Source of the DNA: Folioceros fuciformis
Taxonomy: Eukaryota; Anthocerotophyta; Anthocerotopsida; Anthocerotales
Length of the DNA stretch: 43,841 bases
Assembly: GCA_049999805.1 (NCBI GenBank)
Contig: JBNGIO010006320.1
Coordinates: forward strand, 1-43,841
Direction: 5' to 3'
A program made the translations under genes and the position numbers. Shown here in pieces: positions 22,494 through 33,700 of the stretch; positions within the stretch are counted from its first letter, which is position 1, and every line of letters begins with the position of its first letter. The notes beneath the pieces are model-generated. The model made no database searches, was not told the DNA's origin, and saw only the letters and a program-made list of their open reading frames with translations.

Positions 22494-25325
22494 ATGTCTG
22501 TAGGGTTTCAGTATTGTTGTCTATCACAGGAAACAGTTCCTGTAGCGTTGGGTTGCAGCGGCATGGCATTTTTGAAAGGTGCAGGTGACCTGCCCATTGC
22601 TGTACCAGCTGCTCCTCTGGCACATTCGGTTTTGTCTACTTCTGCGGTGAGCTGCAGCTGTTCGTACAGGCTTCCAGAGAGTGTACAATCTGTCAGGAGT
22701 AGGTGGAGGGGTAGAGATGCAAGGGGCGCTTTGTGGGGAGGCCATGGGGGCTTCGAATTTGGAATTTCCGGACCAAGGAGGGCCCGCATATGCAGCATTG
22801 TGTGCCAAGCTGTAAGTTTGGGAGGAATGCAACTGGGCTCTGGCAGGCGTTGCACTGGCGGGTGTTTGCCTGGTTGTGATTTGCTTTTGTCTCTGGATCT
22901 TTTGCTGCAGGAACCGTATGTTATATCGAAGCTTGAATCTGCCGAGCGAACCTACAAGGAGCTGTCGGTGAGAGTTGATCTCGTTGGCGTTGGAGAGAGA
23001 GCTCCGGGGCTGATGCTGGCACAGTTTCAGCTGATGGGTGGTGCAATGTACCCTGTGTGGTGGAATTGTAGATGAAATTGGCGGATCCCGAGGTTGCCAG
23101 TGATCCGTCAGAGTACCAGAAGCTAGCAAAGTCTGTGTCAGAACTGGAAGAGGTGGGAATCCTGCATTTTGTGTCGGCAGTTTCTTGGACGGTGGACTGT
23201 TGGTGGTGGAGGAGTACCAGATGTCGAGCTCTACTTCCCTGATGTTTTCAAGTGTTGCAGGTCGTGTCTACATTCCAGCGGTACAAAGATTGCATTGTAC
23301 GTTATGATGAAAGCAAAGGTCCGTGCTCCACTTGGTGTCCCTTGCGTGAGAAGGGTAGACGTTCTTGTTGTAATGCCTGCATGCTTTACATGACCAGATC
23401 TTGCCAAAGTATATGCTAGCGAGGATCCAGAGATGGCAGCAATGGCTGCTGAAGAAGCTGATTTGCTAGGGGAGGAAATCAAGGATTACGAAGGGAAGCT
23501 CAAGGTACATGTTACACTGCACCATATCGTTATACTGTCAGTGGAGACTTGGCGTCAATCAGAACTCTGTGAAGACTGTCAATATTGTGGTTGCAGCTTC
23601 TATTACTGCCAACAGATCCTCTTGATGCACGGAACATCATGCTCGAAGGTATAGTTAGCAGAAACAGTGGCAGTCTTCACCTAATGTTCACATCTTGGAA
23701 GGTGAAGGCGTGGTTGTTGATGGCTGGGCAACATGTTTTTACAGTTCGGGCTGGGACTGGAGGTGATGAGGCGGGAATATGGGCTGGAGATCTTGTAGGT
23801 ACACGTTCCCTTACTTCCCTCCTTGCTATATTCTACTGGTATCCAATCTGTCCTAAGGCATCTCATAAGTTTCCTATTACCTGAGCCGCAGACTGATTGT
23901 TTGAAACTGCTGTAGGTTCGAGTGTATCAAAAGTACGCTGAACGTAACAGGTGGAAAGTATCGCCAATTTCAAGCACCGAGGTGACTTTTCACTTGATGC
24001 ATCAGTCTGACGACGTACGTCGTAGACAATGGTGTGTTGGTTTAACCGGTTGGTATTCATGTCTTGGCAACACCTGAAGGCTGAGAAGGGCGGGTACAAG
24101 GAGTATGTTCTGGAAATCACCGGTGAACGGGTCTATAGCAAACTCAAATACGAATCGGGGGTGCATCGTGTTCAACGGGTTCCTGCAACCGAAAACCAAG
24201 GCCGGGTTCACACTTCGACTGCGACCGTTGCCATTATGCCAGAGGTAGGGTATATCTGGTGGAGTGTTCTTTGCAGGAGCTCGTCTTGTCAGGACATTCT
24301 CAGCATGACAAATGGAGATGAAAGACTCCTTCACACTCATGTCATCGTATACCGTGGTCGACGTGATGATTCTGTGGGCTTCTGTCACCATATGTTCCAG
24401 GTGGATGAGGTTGAAGTTGTTATTGACCCCAAAGATATAGAGTTGAGTACTGCAAGATCTGGTGGAGCTGGAGGTAACACTATCATCTCTATCTGCAATC
24501 CCGGGATGCCATGAAATCAGCTGTCAGGACTGGCTAATCTTATTGTTGGGTTTTCGCGGTTGTTCAGGTCAGAATGTAAACAAGGTTGAGACTGCTGTGG
24601 ACCTCATGCACAAGCCTACGGGCATCCGCATTTTCTGCACTGAAGAACGTTCCCAGCTGAAAAACAAGATTCGAGCCTTTCAGCTGCTCCGTGCAAAACT
24701 GTAAGGCATCTGCATTTAGCTTGTGTTGATCGTTTGGGGAAAGCAGGCTGCTATCCATCGCGCGAATCAACGAGCCCTTCTTGTATTGTCAGGTATGAGA
24801 TCAAACTGAGAGAACGTCAGGAGCAAATAAGTACGCAAAGAAAGTCACAGGTACGCAGAGCTGCACTCTGCTGGGCCCATACGCAGAACCATGGGCCGAT
24901 TGCGCTCACACCTTTGTTGTGATCTGGCCATTAGGTTGGCACTGGTGCCCGTGCAGAAAAGATCCGCACGTACAACTACAAGGTCAGAATTGGTTTTCGC
25001 ATCCTGATAGCAGTAGAGACATCGCATTAGGACTTCCGCCCCCGCCCACGCCCACGGATTCCTGACTCCTGATTCTCGGTGGGTTTTAGGACAACCGCGT
25101 TTCTGACCATCGGACGAAGATAAACTTCGACTTGCAGTCTTTCTTGAACGGCGACATCGAAGCAGCAGTCCAAGTAAGTAAATATGTCTGCTTTCAGATG
25201 GTGTGGCCGCTGCGGTTGTCGCAACTGTGTCTCACTCTCGCTGTTGGCAGTCATGCACGGCACTGGAGCAGAAAGAACTGCTTGAAGAGTTGGCAGCATC
25301 TGTTGCCAGCAAGTCTGTAGTTTAA
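22494..25325 (+). CDS. PRFA: Plastid peptide chain release factor 1
   Basis: Fifteen exons: 22494-22811 (or from 22563), 22911-22967, 23072-23152, 23261-23318, 23398-23504, 23597-23648, 23745-23794, 23916-23981, 24080-24244, 24401-24473, 24568-24700, 24793-24850, 24935-24982, 25090-25173, 25251-25325. The product has 474 residues, or 451 from the second ATG. It is closest to Arabidopsis chloroplast PrfA (APG3). It reads UAA and UAG on plastid ribosomes and triggers peptide release. The PAT tripeptide in '[14 protein letters not shown]' gives RF1 stop-codon specificity, and '[13 protein letters not shown]' holds the catalytic GGQ. About 80-100 N-terminal residues precede the conserved core and are suitable for a plastid transit peptide (Ala, Ser, Arg rich, few acids). 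The C-terminus '[12 protein letters not shown]' is typical. The GGQ motif is encoded across the junction of exons 10 and 11. Confidence 0.93.
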
Positions 25326-25910
25326 GGGAGGTGGTTTAGGGAGTTACTTCTCAAGTGTACCTATCTTTTAATCAGTTGGCGTAGTTAGCTGTATGAAGAG
25401 AAAACTCCCGGTGTAACGCTTAGAGATGCCGAAAACGTGCTGAGATTATATCCTCCGCTCAGTCTCTTGGACACTTGTCGAGAAGACAGAAGTTCGAGAA
25501 CCACAAGTTTCATTAACAAGGTGCAAAACGACATCACTGGCACTGACCTACTCGGGGGTCAGGTCCCGCCTTACGAGGAGAGTCCGAGCAGACTGCCACT
25601 GTCTGAAGTTTTCCTTCGCAATTCACGACCACAGACCACAGCAATCGGCGGTACTGCAACTTGATGCAAAAATAGCAGAGGGAAGTACTAGTAACTACAC
25701 AGGTGCCAATACAAATTCCTGCTGGACAAGTTCAGAATCTGGACTGCTGCTGCTGCGAGCCAGTCACAAATGAACTCGTAAAGCGTCTGTAAGAGTATAA
25801 TCCAGCTCGGGCTACATATGAGCACGACAAGTGCCTGCGGAATGTGAATAGTACAGTTGTACATCCATACGGTCAGTTGGCGAGAAGGAAAGGCAGCACC
25901 CGGTGCAAGC
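25326..25910. other. Convergent 3' flanks of RF1 and the DUF538 gene
   Basis: 585 bp between two convergent stop codons. A 75-codon open frame at 25437-25664 has no family signature. I see only UTR-like sequence. Confidence 0.5.
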
Positions 25911-26390
25911 TCACATGAAGGCGGCCCTGAGGTTGGACCTCGAGTAGTAAGACTTGACATCACACGCCAGGCCCTCGTCGAAGTTGGAGACGGGATAGGA
26001 CTTGGAGATGATGCCGACCGAGAATTTGAGGTCATCTCCCTGCACTTCGATGCCGTTGATTCCGAACCACAGGAAGAGCACCTTGACCTGCACGCCTCCG
26101 AGGTCTTTCAAGACGCCGTAGTGGAGCACGCCGGTGATCTTATCCGAGTACTTGACCGGTATGCTCTCCCCGGGGATGGTGAAGGAGCAGGATCCGGCCA
26201 GATTCACCACGAACTTGCCGTTCTCCTCCAGTGTGTAGCTCACCACCGTCTCCGGGAGCAATCCCCTGGGGAATCCGTACGCCTCCAGCTGATCATAAGC
26301 CGTCAGCTCGTTGCCGACCGCTGCGGTTGCCGCCGCGATCAGCAGCAGCAGCGCCAGGGGAAGTTGCCACCCTCTCTTCATCCTCCGCAA
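25911..26390 (-). CDS. DUF538 family secreted protein
   Basis: A single-exon gene of 159 residues. Residues 1-26 form a clear signal peptide: a basic start (MRRMKRGW), then a Leu/Ala-rich core ending ATAAVG. The remainder matches the plant DUF538 family: 'LEAYGFPRGLLPETVVSYTL' near the start of the domain, 'GKFVVNL', 'SDKITGVLHYG', a 'GVQVKVLFLWFGINGIEV' strand pair and 'FDEGLACDVKSYY' near the end. DUF538 proteins form a beta-barrel-like fold and are common in plants, often secreted, with no firmly assigned biochemical role. The lack of introns and the length are normal for the family. Met1 and Met4 could both serve as start. The gene is divergent from the acid phosphatase, 953 bp away. Confidence 0.92.
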   Translation of the reverse strand: MRRMKRGWQLPLALLLLIAAATAAVGNELTAYDQLEAYGFPRGLLPETVVSYTLEENGKFVVNLAGSCSFTIPGESIPVKYSDKITGVLHYGVLKDLGGVQVKVLFLWFGINGIEVQGDDLKFSVGIISKSYPVSNFDEGLACDVKSYYSRSNLRAAFM

Positions 26391-26545
26391 CTCCTCCTCT
26401 CACCCCCTCGCGCAGCCAGGAGGCGGTGAGGCTGCAGCCGCAGCGGACAATCCTCTAACGCTTCCGCTTCCACCCTGCCACTGTGAGCTCAGCTCTACAC
26501 CGCCGCTGCCTGGCCGACGCAGCGGCAACAGTACTGGCACTTGGA

Positions 26546-26552
26546 TTTTATA
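26546..26552 (-). promoter_or_regulatory. Candidate TATA box of the DUF538 gene
   Basis: TATAAAA on the minus strand, about 155 bp upstream of the start codon. This would leave a 5' UTR of roughly 120-125 bp. It is the only good TATA match in the 200 bp upstream of this gene. Confidence 0.45.
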
Positions 26553-27343
26553 AGGTCCCCAATGGTTCTCTCCGATACATCGGAGGACAGTGATTGAGAA
26601 CTCACACTTATTTAGAACACAAGCTAAACTGCCCTATCCTAGACAAGGAGCGAGACGTGTTCTACTCGGGGACACCCGGATTGGCAGCCTCCCCTGGCTG
26701 GAAACCCGCCACATTGGCTACCTTGAGGACAGACTACAGTAGAGTAGGCAATGGACAAGCGGGCTCACGGCTTCTCTCGATGACAAGTTACAACATATTC
26801 CTCTGCAAAGGACTCTGGATGTAGAAGAGCCGCCGGCACGAGGTGACGCTAGCACCGGTGTTGAAGTAGTCAAGACTAGTTCCCGGGCGGCCAAGTTGGT
26901 ATCGCAGCAAGCTCCTGGAAGATGACTTGCCACTGATTGCTGCGGAATCGGCATGTGCAAAATGCTTCTGACAGAAAGAGTCTGTGCGGACCATTTCCGA
27001 ATTTCTTGAATCTGACAAACGCAGACACTGTGGCGCATGTATGTATGAATGGACCTGGGTGCATACAAGGTGCATGTATGGACGTCCGTACATGTATGAA
27101 CATCTGTCTGGCTGGCTTGTGTGTATGGAAGGACATGAACCACGGAAACGGTAAAGGGTTAGCACTGCAGGGGGTCAGGCAGGCAGAGAGCAACATGTGC
27201 GACAGGACGCCTGAAGAGAGCCTGAATGGCTGGTTGCCTGCGACTGAATCTCCGGATAGAATATTCGGCCATCCCGCCCGCATGGCATGAAAGTCGAACA
27301 CTCCCTGGAAGGCAGCAACACGCCTAACACTCCCTGCTGAAAG
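26553..27343. other. Divergent intergenic region, DUF538 / acid phosphatase
   Basis: No gene is recognised. The region should hold the rest of the DUF538 promoter and the promoter and 5' UTR of the acid phosphatase. It includes a 22-bp imperfect palindrome with an ACGT core at 27073-27094. Open frames on the minus strand between 26720 and 27300 overlap in three frames and look non-coding. Confidence 0.5.
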
Positions 27344-29688
27344 ATGAAGGCGGGTACGGGGCTTACTCTGGTTCTGCTCGAATGTTTGCTTGGTGTGGCA
27401 GAATGTGCGATCAGGTCGACGCTGGATGGGCCCTTCCCCTCGCTCACAGTTCCCTTCGCATTTCGTGGCGCTCCCAGCGAGGATCTGCCTGGGTACGATC
27501 CCCGGGTGGTGAAGCGTGTTGAGGGCATTTTTCCCGAGCAGATCATGCTAGCTGTGTCCACTCCGGATGCGATGTGGGTGTCGTGGATCACAGGTGGGAA
27601 GTAAGGGACCTGCAGGCTTGCCCGTCATAGACATTGGTTTTAACAACTGGATTATAATTGGTGCCTGGAAGTTGAGCAAAACATGGCGTGTGATGGTGCA
27701 GGGGACTCTCAGCTGGGTCCCAAGGTGACTCCTCTGGATCCCTCTTCGGTGGCCAGTGTGGTGCTTTACGGCGAACGTAGTGGCGATCTGGAACGGAATG
27801 CCACCGGGAGCTCCCTTGTGTACAGCCAGATATATCCTTTTCAGGGCTTGTTGAACTACACGTCGGGCATCATACACCATGTGCGAATCACAGGTGAGAA
27901 AGTACAGCTCCAAAGGATGAGGATGGGGAGCAGGAATCGTCGCCTCTACCTCTCCTTCTCGGTGGAGACGTACCAGTTGAGCTGAAATAAATCTCGAATT
28001 GTTCATCGAATTGACATCCTTGGGAATTGCAGGATTGAAGCCGAGCACTGAGTATTACTATCAGTGCGGGGACCCTGCTCTGTCCGCCCTGAGCCCCGAA
28101 TACTACTTCAAGACTCTCCCAGCTCCGAGTGCACACAGCTATCCCAGCAAAATTGCCTTCATCGGGGACCTGGGACTCACCTACAACAGCACCACCACAT
28201 TCGGGCACATGAGTAAGAACAAGCCCGACCTTCTGGTGATGATCGGCGACTTGTCCTACGCCAATCTTTACATCACAAACGGCACGGGCTCCGCCAGCTA
28301 TTCCAATGCCTTCGGCGACATCACTCCCATCCACGAAACCTATCAGCCCCGCTGGGACTACTGGGGGAGGTAAGGCGGTGCCGAACCAGAACCAGATTTG
28401 CGTGCTACGCGAGAGTCACGAGGCTTCCACATTGTATTGTCCATCCTTGTCGCAGGTTCGTTGAGCCTTTCACGCGCCATGTACCGATGATGGTGACGCA
28501 AGGCAACCATGAGTACGAGGAGCAGAAGGACGGCATCACATTCGCCTCCTACCAGGCCAGATTCGCCATGCCTTACCAAGAAAGTGGCTCTCCCACCCCC
28601 ATGTACTACTCCTTTGATGCAGGCGGCGTGCACCTGGTCATGATCGGAGCGTACGTCGACTATCGACGTTCAAGTGAACCTCGATTCCTTTCCGAGCTCC
28701 TCAGTCTGGATGCCAGGTGCGCAGCAGCCCTTTTGATTCATCACACGGCCTCATCTGATCAAGTGACTTGTGTTGCCAAAAATGTTGCAGGTGAGCAGTA
28801 CGCGTGGTTGGAGAAGGACCTGGCCAAGGTGGACAGGAAGGTGACGCCATGGCTGGTTGCCGTGTGGCATCCTCCCTGGTATAACAGCTACAGCGCGCAC
28901 TACCGCGAATTTGGGTGCATGCGTCTGGAGATGGAGGACCTGCTCTACTCCCGCGGCGTCGACTTGGTGCTCGCAGGCCATGTAAGTGTGCATCGCCGGA
29001 TCGGGGACTTGCGGTGAATGCAGAGTTTGGATAAAGGCAAGTCTTAGATGTTGTGCAGTGCTCGGATGGATTCTTGCCGGTGATGTCCTTCAAGCAAATC
29101 CAAGAGAGACTGATGACTTGCTGCAACAACTTAAATATCCCCGCCTGCAGGTGCACGCGTACGAGAGGATGAACCGCGTCTACAACTACACTCTGGATCC
29201 TTGCGGGCCGATTCACATCACTGTCGGGGACGGCGGCAACCGCGAGAAGATGGCCATCCCGCACGCGGACGAGCCCGGAGGCTGCCCCTCGCCGGAGGAC
29301 TCCGCTCCCGAGGGGGAGGACGTGACCGGCCTCAACTGCGCCTTCAACTTCACCTCCGGCCCCGCCACTGGGAGCTTCTGCTGGGACCGCCAGCCGGAGT
29401 GGAGCGCTCTTCGGGAAACCAGCTTCGGCCATGGCGTTCTCCAGGTGAGCTCCGCGGTATTGCAACGTTGCCGCATTGACATTTTGGCAATGCATTTCCC
29501 TTGGAATGAAACGTGGTGCGAATCGTTGGATGCAGGTGGTGAACTCGACTCATGCGCTGTGGACTTGGCACCGGAACCAGGACGGAGCCGGCGATCCCAG
29601 GGGAGACGAGATCTTCATCGTGCGCCAGCCGGGGCTGTGCAACAACTCCCCTTGCGAAACGCGTCCGGAGGATAGCACATCAGTGTAG
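27344..29688 (+). CDS. Purple acid phosphatase, PAP15/phytase-like group
   Basis: Seven exons: 27344-27593, 27702-27893, 28033-28369, 28456-28673, 28791-28981, 29151-29444, 29536-29688, giving 544 residues. These are secreted or vacuolar binuclear metal enzymes (Fe with Zn or Mn) that hydrolyse phosphate esters; members of the PAP15 group can act on phytate. Residues 1-22 form a signal peptide. All five metal-ligand blocks are visible: GDLG (Asp193), GDLSY (Asp220, Tyr223), GNHE (Asn277), AVWH (His359) and AGHVH (His396, His398). 'CGPIHITVGDGGNREKM' follows, as in the high-molecular-weight plant enzymes. An N-terminal fibronectin-like domain ('AMWVSWITG', 'YYYQCGD') precedes the catalytic domain. 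Several N-x-S/T sites fit a secreted glycoprotein. Substrate preference cannot be read from the sequence. Confidence 0.93.
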
Positions 29689-30780
29689 GAGGGGGTAGCC
29701 TAGAAGAGCGGCATTGCAATGGCAGCAGCCCTAATTTTTGTTACCCCCAAGCGACATGCGCAACTACCGGGATGCACGGTGCTGGAGGAAAGGCAGGCTA
29801 GCTAGCTCCCGGTGCTGGAGGAGCGTGTGCAATGGCAAGCAGGCAGCGCCTGTTGAAGGGACGCGATGGCCATGGCCGCGATGCTTAACCCGGGGTTACG
29901 GAAGTTACGCAAGCATGGCCTGCTCCGATGATGCTCTGCCCCGCCCTTTCTGATCAACCTGAGCCGCACCCGTGCGACCTTTTGCCATCGCAGCTCTACC
30001 TTTGCCTGGCGGACCATCGCCTTTGCCTCCCCTTCCCAGCCCGCCTGCTTCGCACCGCTACCGCTGCTGCGATCCATCTCCGGCTTTCTCCCCTTACTTT
30101 GCTCTTTCGCGCAGCCTGAGCAGGAGCGATGTCCACGCCCCGACTGCTGCGCGCCCGGCTGCCCGTGCAGGTGCTGCTCGCCTCCCCGGCTCCTGCTAGG
30201 AACCTCCCAGGATCGCGTCCGGGATGAATGAGGGAGGGAGGGAGCGAGTCGGTGCGCCTTGCTGCTGCCCGGAGCCTCGGCTGGATCGTTCACGGTTGGT
30301 TTCTGGCCAGGTGGTTGCTGCCGCCTCCTTCGACTTGAGTTGGTGAGTGAGTTGCTGCGGCCAGATCGGGAGTGGTCGCAGCTCTTAGAAACTTCGGCTC
30401 TGCTCTGCTCGAAGTCCGCTCCTGCCCCGGCAATTGTGCTTCGCGCGATTTTGAGATGAGACGGGCCATAGGTGGAGGCAGGCTGGGTCGGAGTAGGCTG
30501 ATGCGCAATGCAACTGGGAGTTGGGAATCGGCATGAGAAATTGGGGGCTCCCAAGTGCGAGGGACGGGACGGGAAGGGAGGCCGCCCAACTGATTGTGGA
30601 GGCGTAGCGTGAGCTTTGCGCAGCTACTAGCGATGCGGGAGGCAGAGTATGATTTTCTCTAGCACTGGAGGTGCGGCATTTGCAGGCTGTAGGGTAGGAA
30701 TGACGGAATGAATCCAGCTTCTTTCGGCGCGGAAGCGAAGGGGAGGAGGATATGTTAGGGAGCGGCGCTCCGTAGACTAC
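29689..30780. other. GC-rich intergenic region between the phosphatase and the EF-hand gene
   Basis: No gene is recognised. The 250-codon minus-strand open frame at 29802-30554 has the Arg/Ser/Pro/Gln composition of translated GC-rich non-coding DNA and no motif. The interval probably holds the phosphatase 3' UTR and the promoter of the next gene. No TATA box is evident upstream of 30781. Confidence 0.5.
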
Positions 30781-33700
30781 ATGACGTTGCCTGCGCGCCT
30801 GAATTTGGCTTTAGCAACACTTGGTGCTAGTCATGAGACAAGAGGGCGACGACAGTAAGTAATGTTACTTCATGTCTCACCTTCTGCGACCTGCGTTGCG
30901 GGGCTTGCTCTTCGCGTGAGCTGGAGTCGTGCATTCTTTCCTCAACCTAACTGTTCTCAGAGTTATCGCAGATGGCAGTAGAGTGCTTTTGGATATCGCT
31001 GTGGAGGTTGCGGATGGCGTGGTGGAACATATTGAGATGGTGGAAGGGGAGTCAGCAGAGGAGGTGGCTCGCAGATTCTGCACCAAGTTTGGTCTTCCCA
31101 GCCATTTTGTCACGCCGCTCACCGAGCACATCGTCAGCAATCTCATTTCTATAATGTAAACTTCTCTGCTTCCAGCTTGTTTCCCTCCAGTCCAGTGTGG
31201 AGCCGCGTTCAAGGATCTTGATGTTTGCCAGACTGTTTCTGAGAACGCAGGGTGCTTCCGGTGTTGGTGTGATTTCGTTTGAGTCACATTTGGGTCTAGG
31301 CCTGTGCTCATGGGAAGCCTGAACTTTTGCAGTGAAGATGACAATGAGGACCTTGTGTTTCAACATGAAGCTGGGCCTTCGTCTACATCTTCACAGCGCC
31401 TGGCCAAACGACCTGCATCGGTTAAGAGTGATCCAGGATACGGGAGGAAGACGCAGTCCGTCCGATCCCGAGATCGTGCAGACACTCCTACGTCTGAGAG
31501 ACCTGCCCCTAAGAAGGGCGAACGGAGATTCTCTGAGCGTATACATTCCCACACCTTTGCAAGCAATTCGAAGACCCTGACCGAGCGGGAAGCGCAGAGG
31601 AAGAGGGATTTGGGTCGGCAATCTTCGTTGAGTGATCCTGTATCGGAGAAGGCGGTAAAGTGCAACATCCCATCCTGCCTGTCGCGTTCAGGGGGTGGGG
31701 GAAACTGTTGTTGCTGGATGCACTGTGGGAGCAATTCTCATCATGGTCTCGTGCAAACCCAGAAAACGATCTACATGCGGCTGTACACGGAGTTCATGGC
31801 CCAAAAGAAGAAGCAGGAGGAAGTCAGAAGACAAAGTGAGATACACTTCCAAACCCAGGTTGCGACCAATCGGGGCGCCATCTCCAGGGTGAGGGAGCCT
31901 TCCTCCTGTCCTGTATTTTGTCTTGTTCGTTGCTGGACTGGCGGATTCACTCCAAAATGCCGTGGTCGCTTTCTACAGTACTCCTATTGGTTGATGCGTA
32001 AGCGAGGAAGAAAGGCGAGGCAGTTCAGGAACTACGGTGAGCTGTTATATGAGGAGGCTCTTGACCAAAAGATTCAGAGAAAGAAGCTGATTGACCAGAG
32101 AAAGAAAGAAGTTGCAGCTAAGGAGGTTGAAGGACTAACATGGACTCCAAAAATTAGGTGCCTAATCTTTCTGTCATGGGAGACGCACAACTATCCTTAG
32201 GGGATGGTGGTGATGGAAGTGAGCGTAAGTCAGGTTGGGGTCAGAACTGAGATCAAGGGAGAAAGGGGATAGAGAGCAAGTAGATCCTCCTGCTATTTGA
32301 CTTACTTTTTCCCCCCTTGGTTATGAAGCAAGCATTCGCACAATTTGAAACAAGACCAAGCACAGTACTGGCTACGACTACACGCTGCCGATCCTTCAAT
32401 CCAGGAGCACGTCAATGAGTTACGAAAAGAGGTCAGCTCTGGCCTCCTAGCTTTGGCTGCGGATTTTTTCCCTCTCTGTTTAAAATGTTCTAAATTCGGG
32501 ATGGCATTGGTTAGCTTTGGGCGCACGAGTTGATGGAGTGCACCTTCAAACCTCAAGTGAATCCACACGAAGACGAAGCTGATGAAGCTGGGACAACATC
32601 TCGATTTGAACATCTCTACTTGGATTCGGAGAATCGTAAAAAACGGCAAGCGGAGTACGTGCAGTGGTTTCCCGACGAGTAAGTCTGGGTCTTTTGGACC
32701 TATTCTGGTGCGTGTCACAGCTCGGTCCTGAGGTCTCATCCAGACAAGCCTGATTTTGACTTGCATCACACTGGTCTGCAGATACACATTCCAGCCAACG
32801 ATCAATAAGAGGCCTCCAAAGACTCCTCCTGCTAAGGAAGAAGGTACCGTCTTTGACAGGCTGGTGGATTATGCTGCACGGTTGACTGAGAAGAAGAAAA
32901 CTTTGCAAGAGAAACGGGTTATGGTGGTAGATCCTGTAACGGGTCAAGAGTTGTACAAACCCCGCACAGGTCGCAGGCCCGTCGTTCCAGTAAGAATTGA
33001 TGTTCGCCACCACCTCTGCTTCATTTCCGGTATCTGACATTGAGGATTGGTTGTCCATTTAATGCTCCTGGTACTGTCTAACCAGTCTGAATACACGTTA
33101 TGCCTACCCAGTTTTAGTGCTGGCCTGGTGTTGTCTAACGTGAAGCCTCCCCTTTTGGACTGCAGAGGAACACGAACTCACTCCCAATCGGACACTTTTT
33201 GTACCAACTCAAAGCTATCATTGACGCGAAAAAGAAGCAAAGTGCGGAAAGGGATGCCATGTCGAGAAAACAGGCGCGCCATGTACATTATGTTGGGCAC
33301 AACTCGCAGAAGATAGTTGAGAAATTGAAACAACGAAACTTCCAGGAGATTTTTGAGCACCTGGACCATGACAAGGTTGATTGACTTCATCCTTGAAGCC
33401 CTCCTTGTAAAGCTTCTGAGCTGGCAGTGTGTCTCAAACGCTTTTGGTTTCAGGATGGTGTTGTTCATCTGGACAGTGCCGACTTCAGGCGTCTAAGCGC
33501 TGAAGTTGTGAAGGATCTCGATGTGGTGAAGAAGTTGGGAGCTGAGCGCCAAATGTCCTTTCGGCAGTTTGCTAAAGTGATGGCAACCTCCCAGGTAACT
33601 TCGCCTCCCGGAAATAGGTAGCTGGGCTTAGTACTTCCTGTTTTATGGTTCCCGTTGTTCAACCCTGAACTACATTTTCGAAGACCATGGAAATGTGATG

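Noticed and set aside
21663-23075. 470-codon plus-strand frame spanning the UBP24 locus
   Set aside because: Its first two thirds are antisense to the UBP24-like gene. Only the end (from 22494 or 22563) is real, as exon 1 of RF1; the frame just happens to stay open upstream.
29802-30554. 250-codon minus-strand open frame
   Set aside because: No recognisable domain; composition (Arg, Ser, Pro, Gln) is that of translated GC-rich non-coding DNA, and other frames across it are open too.
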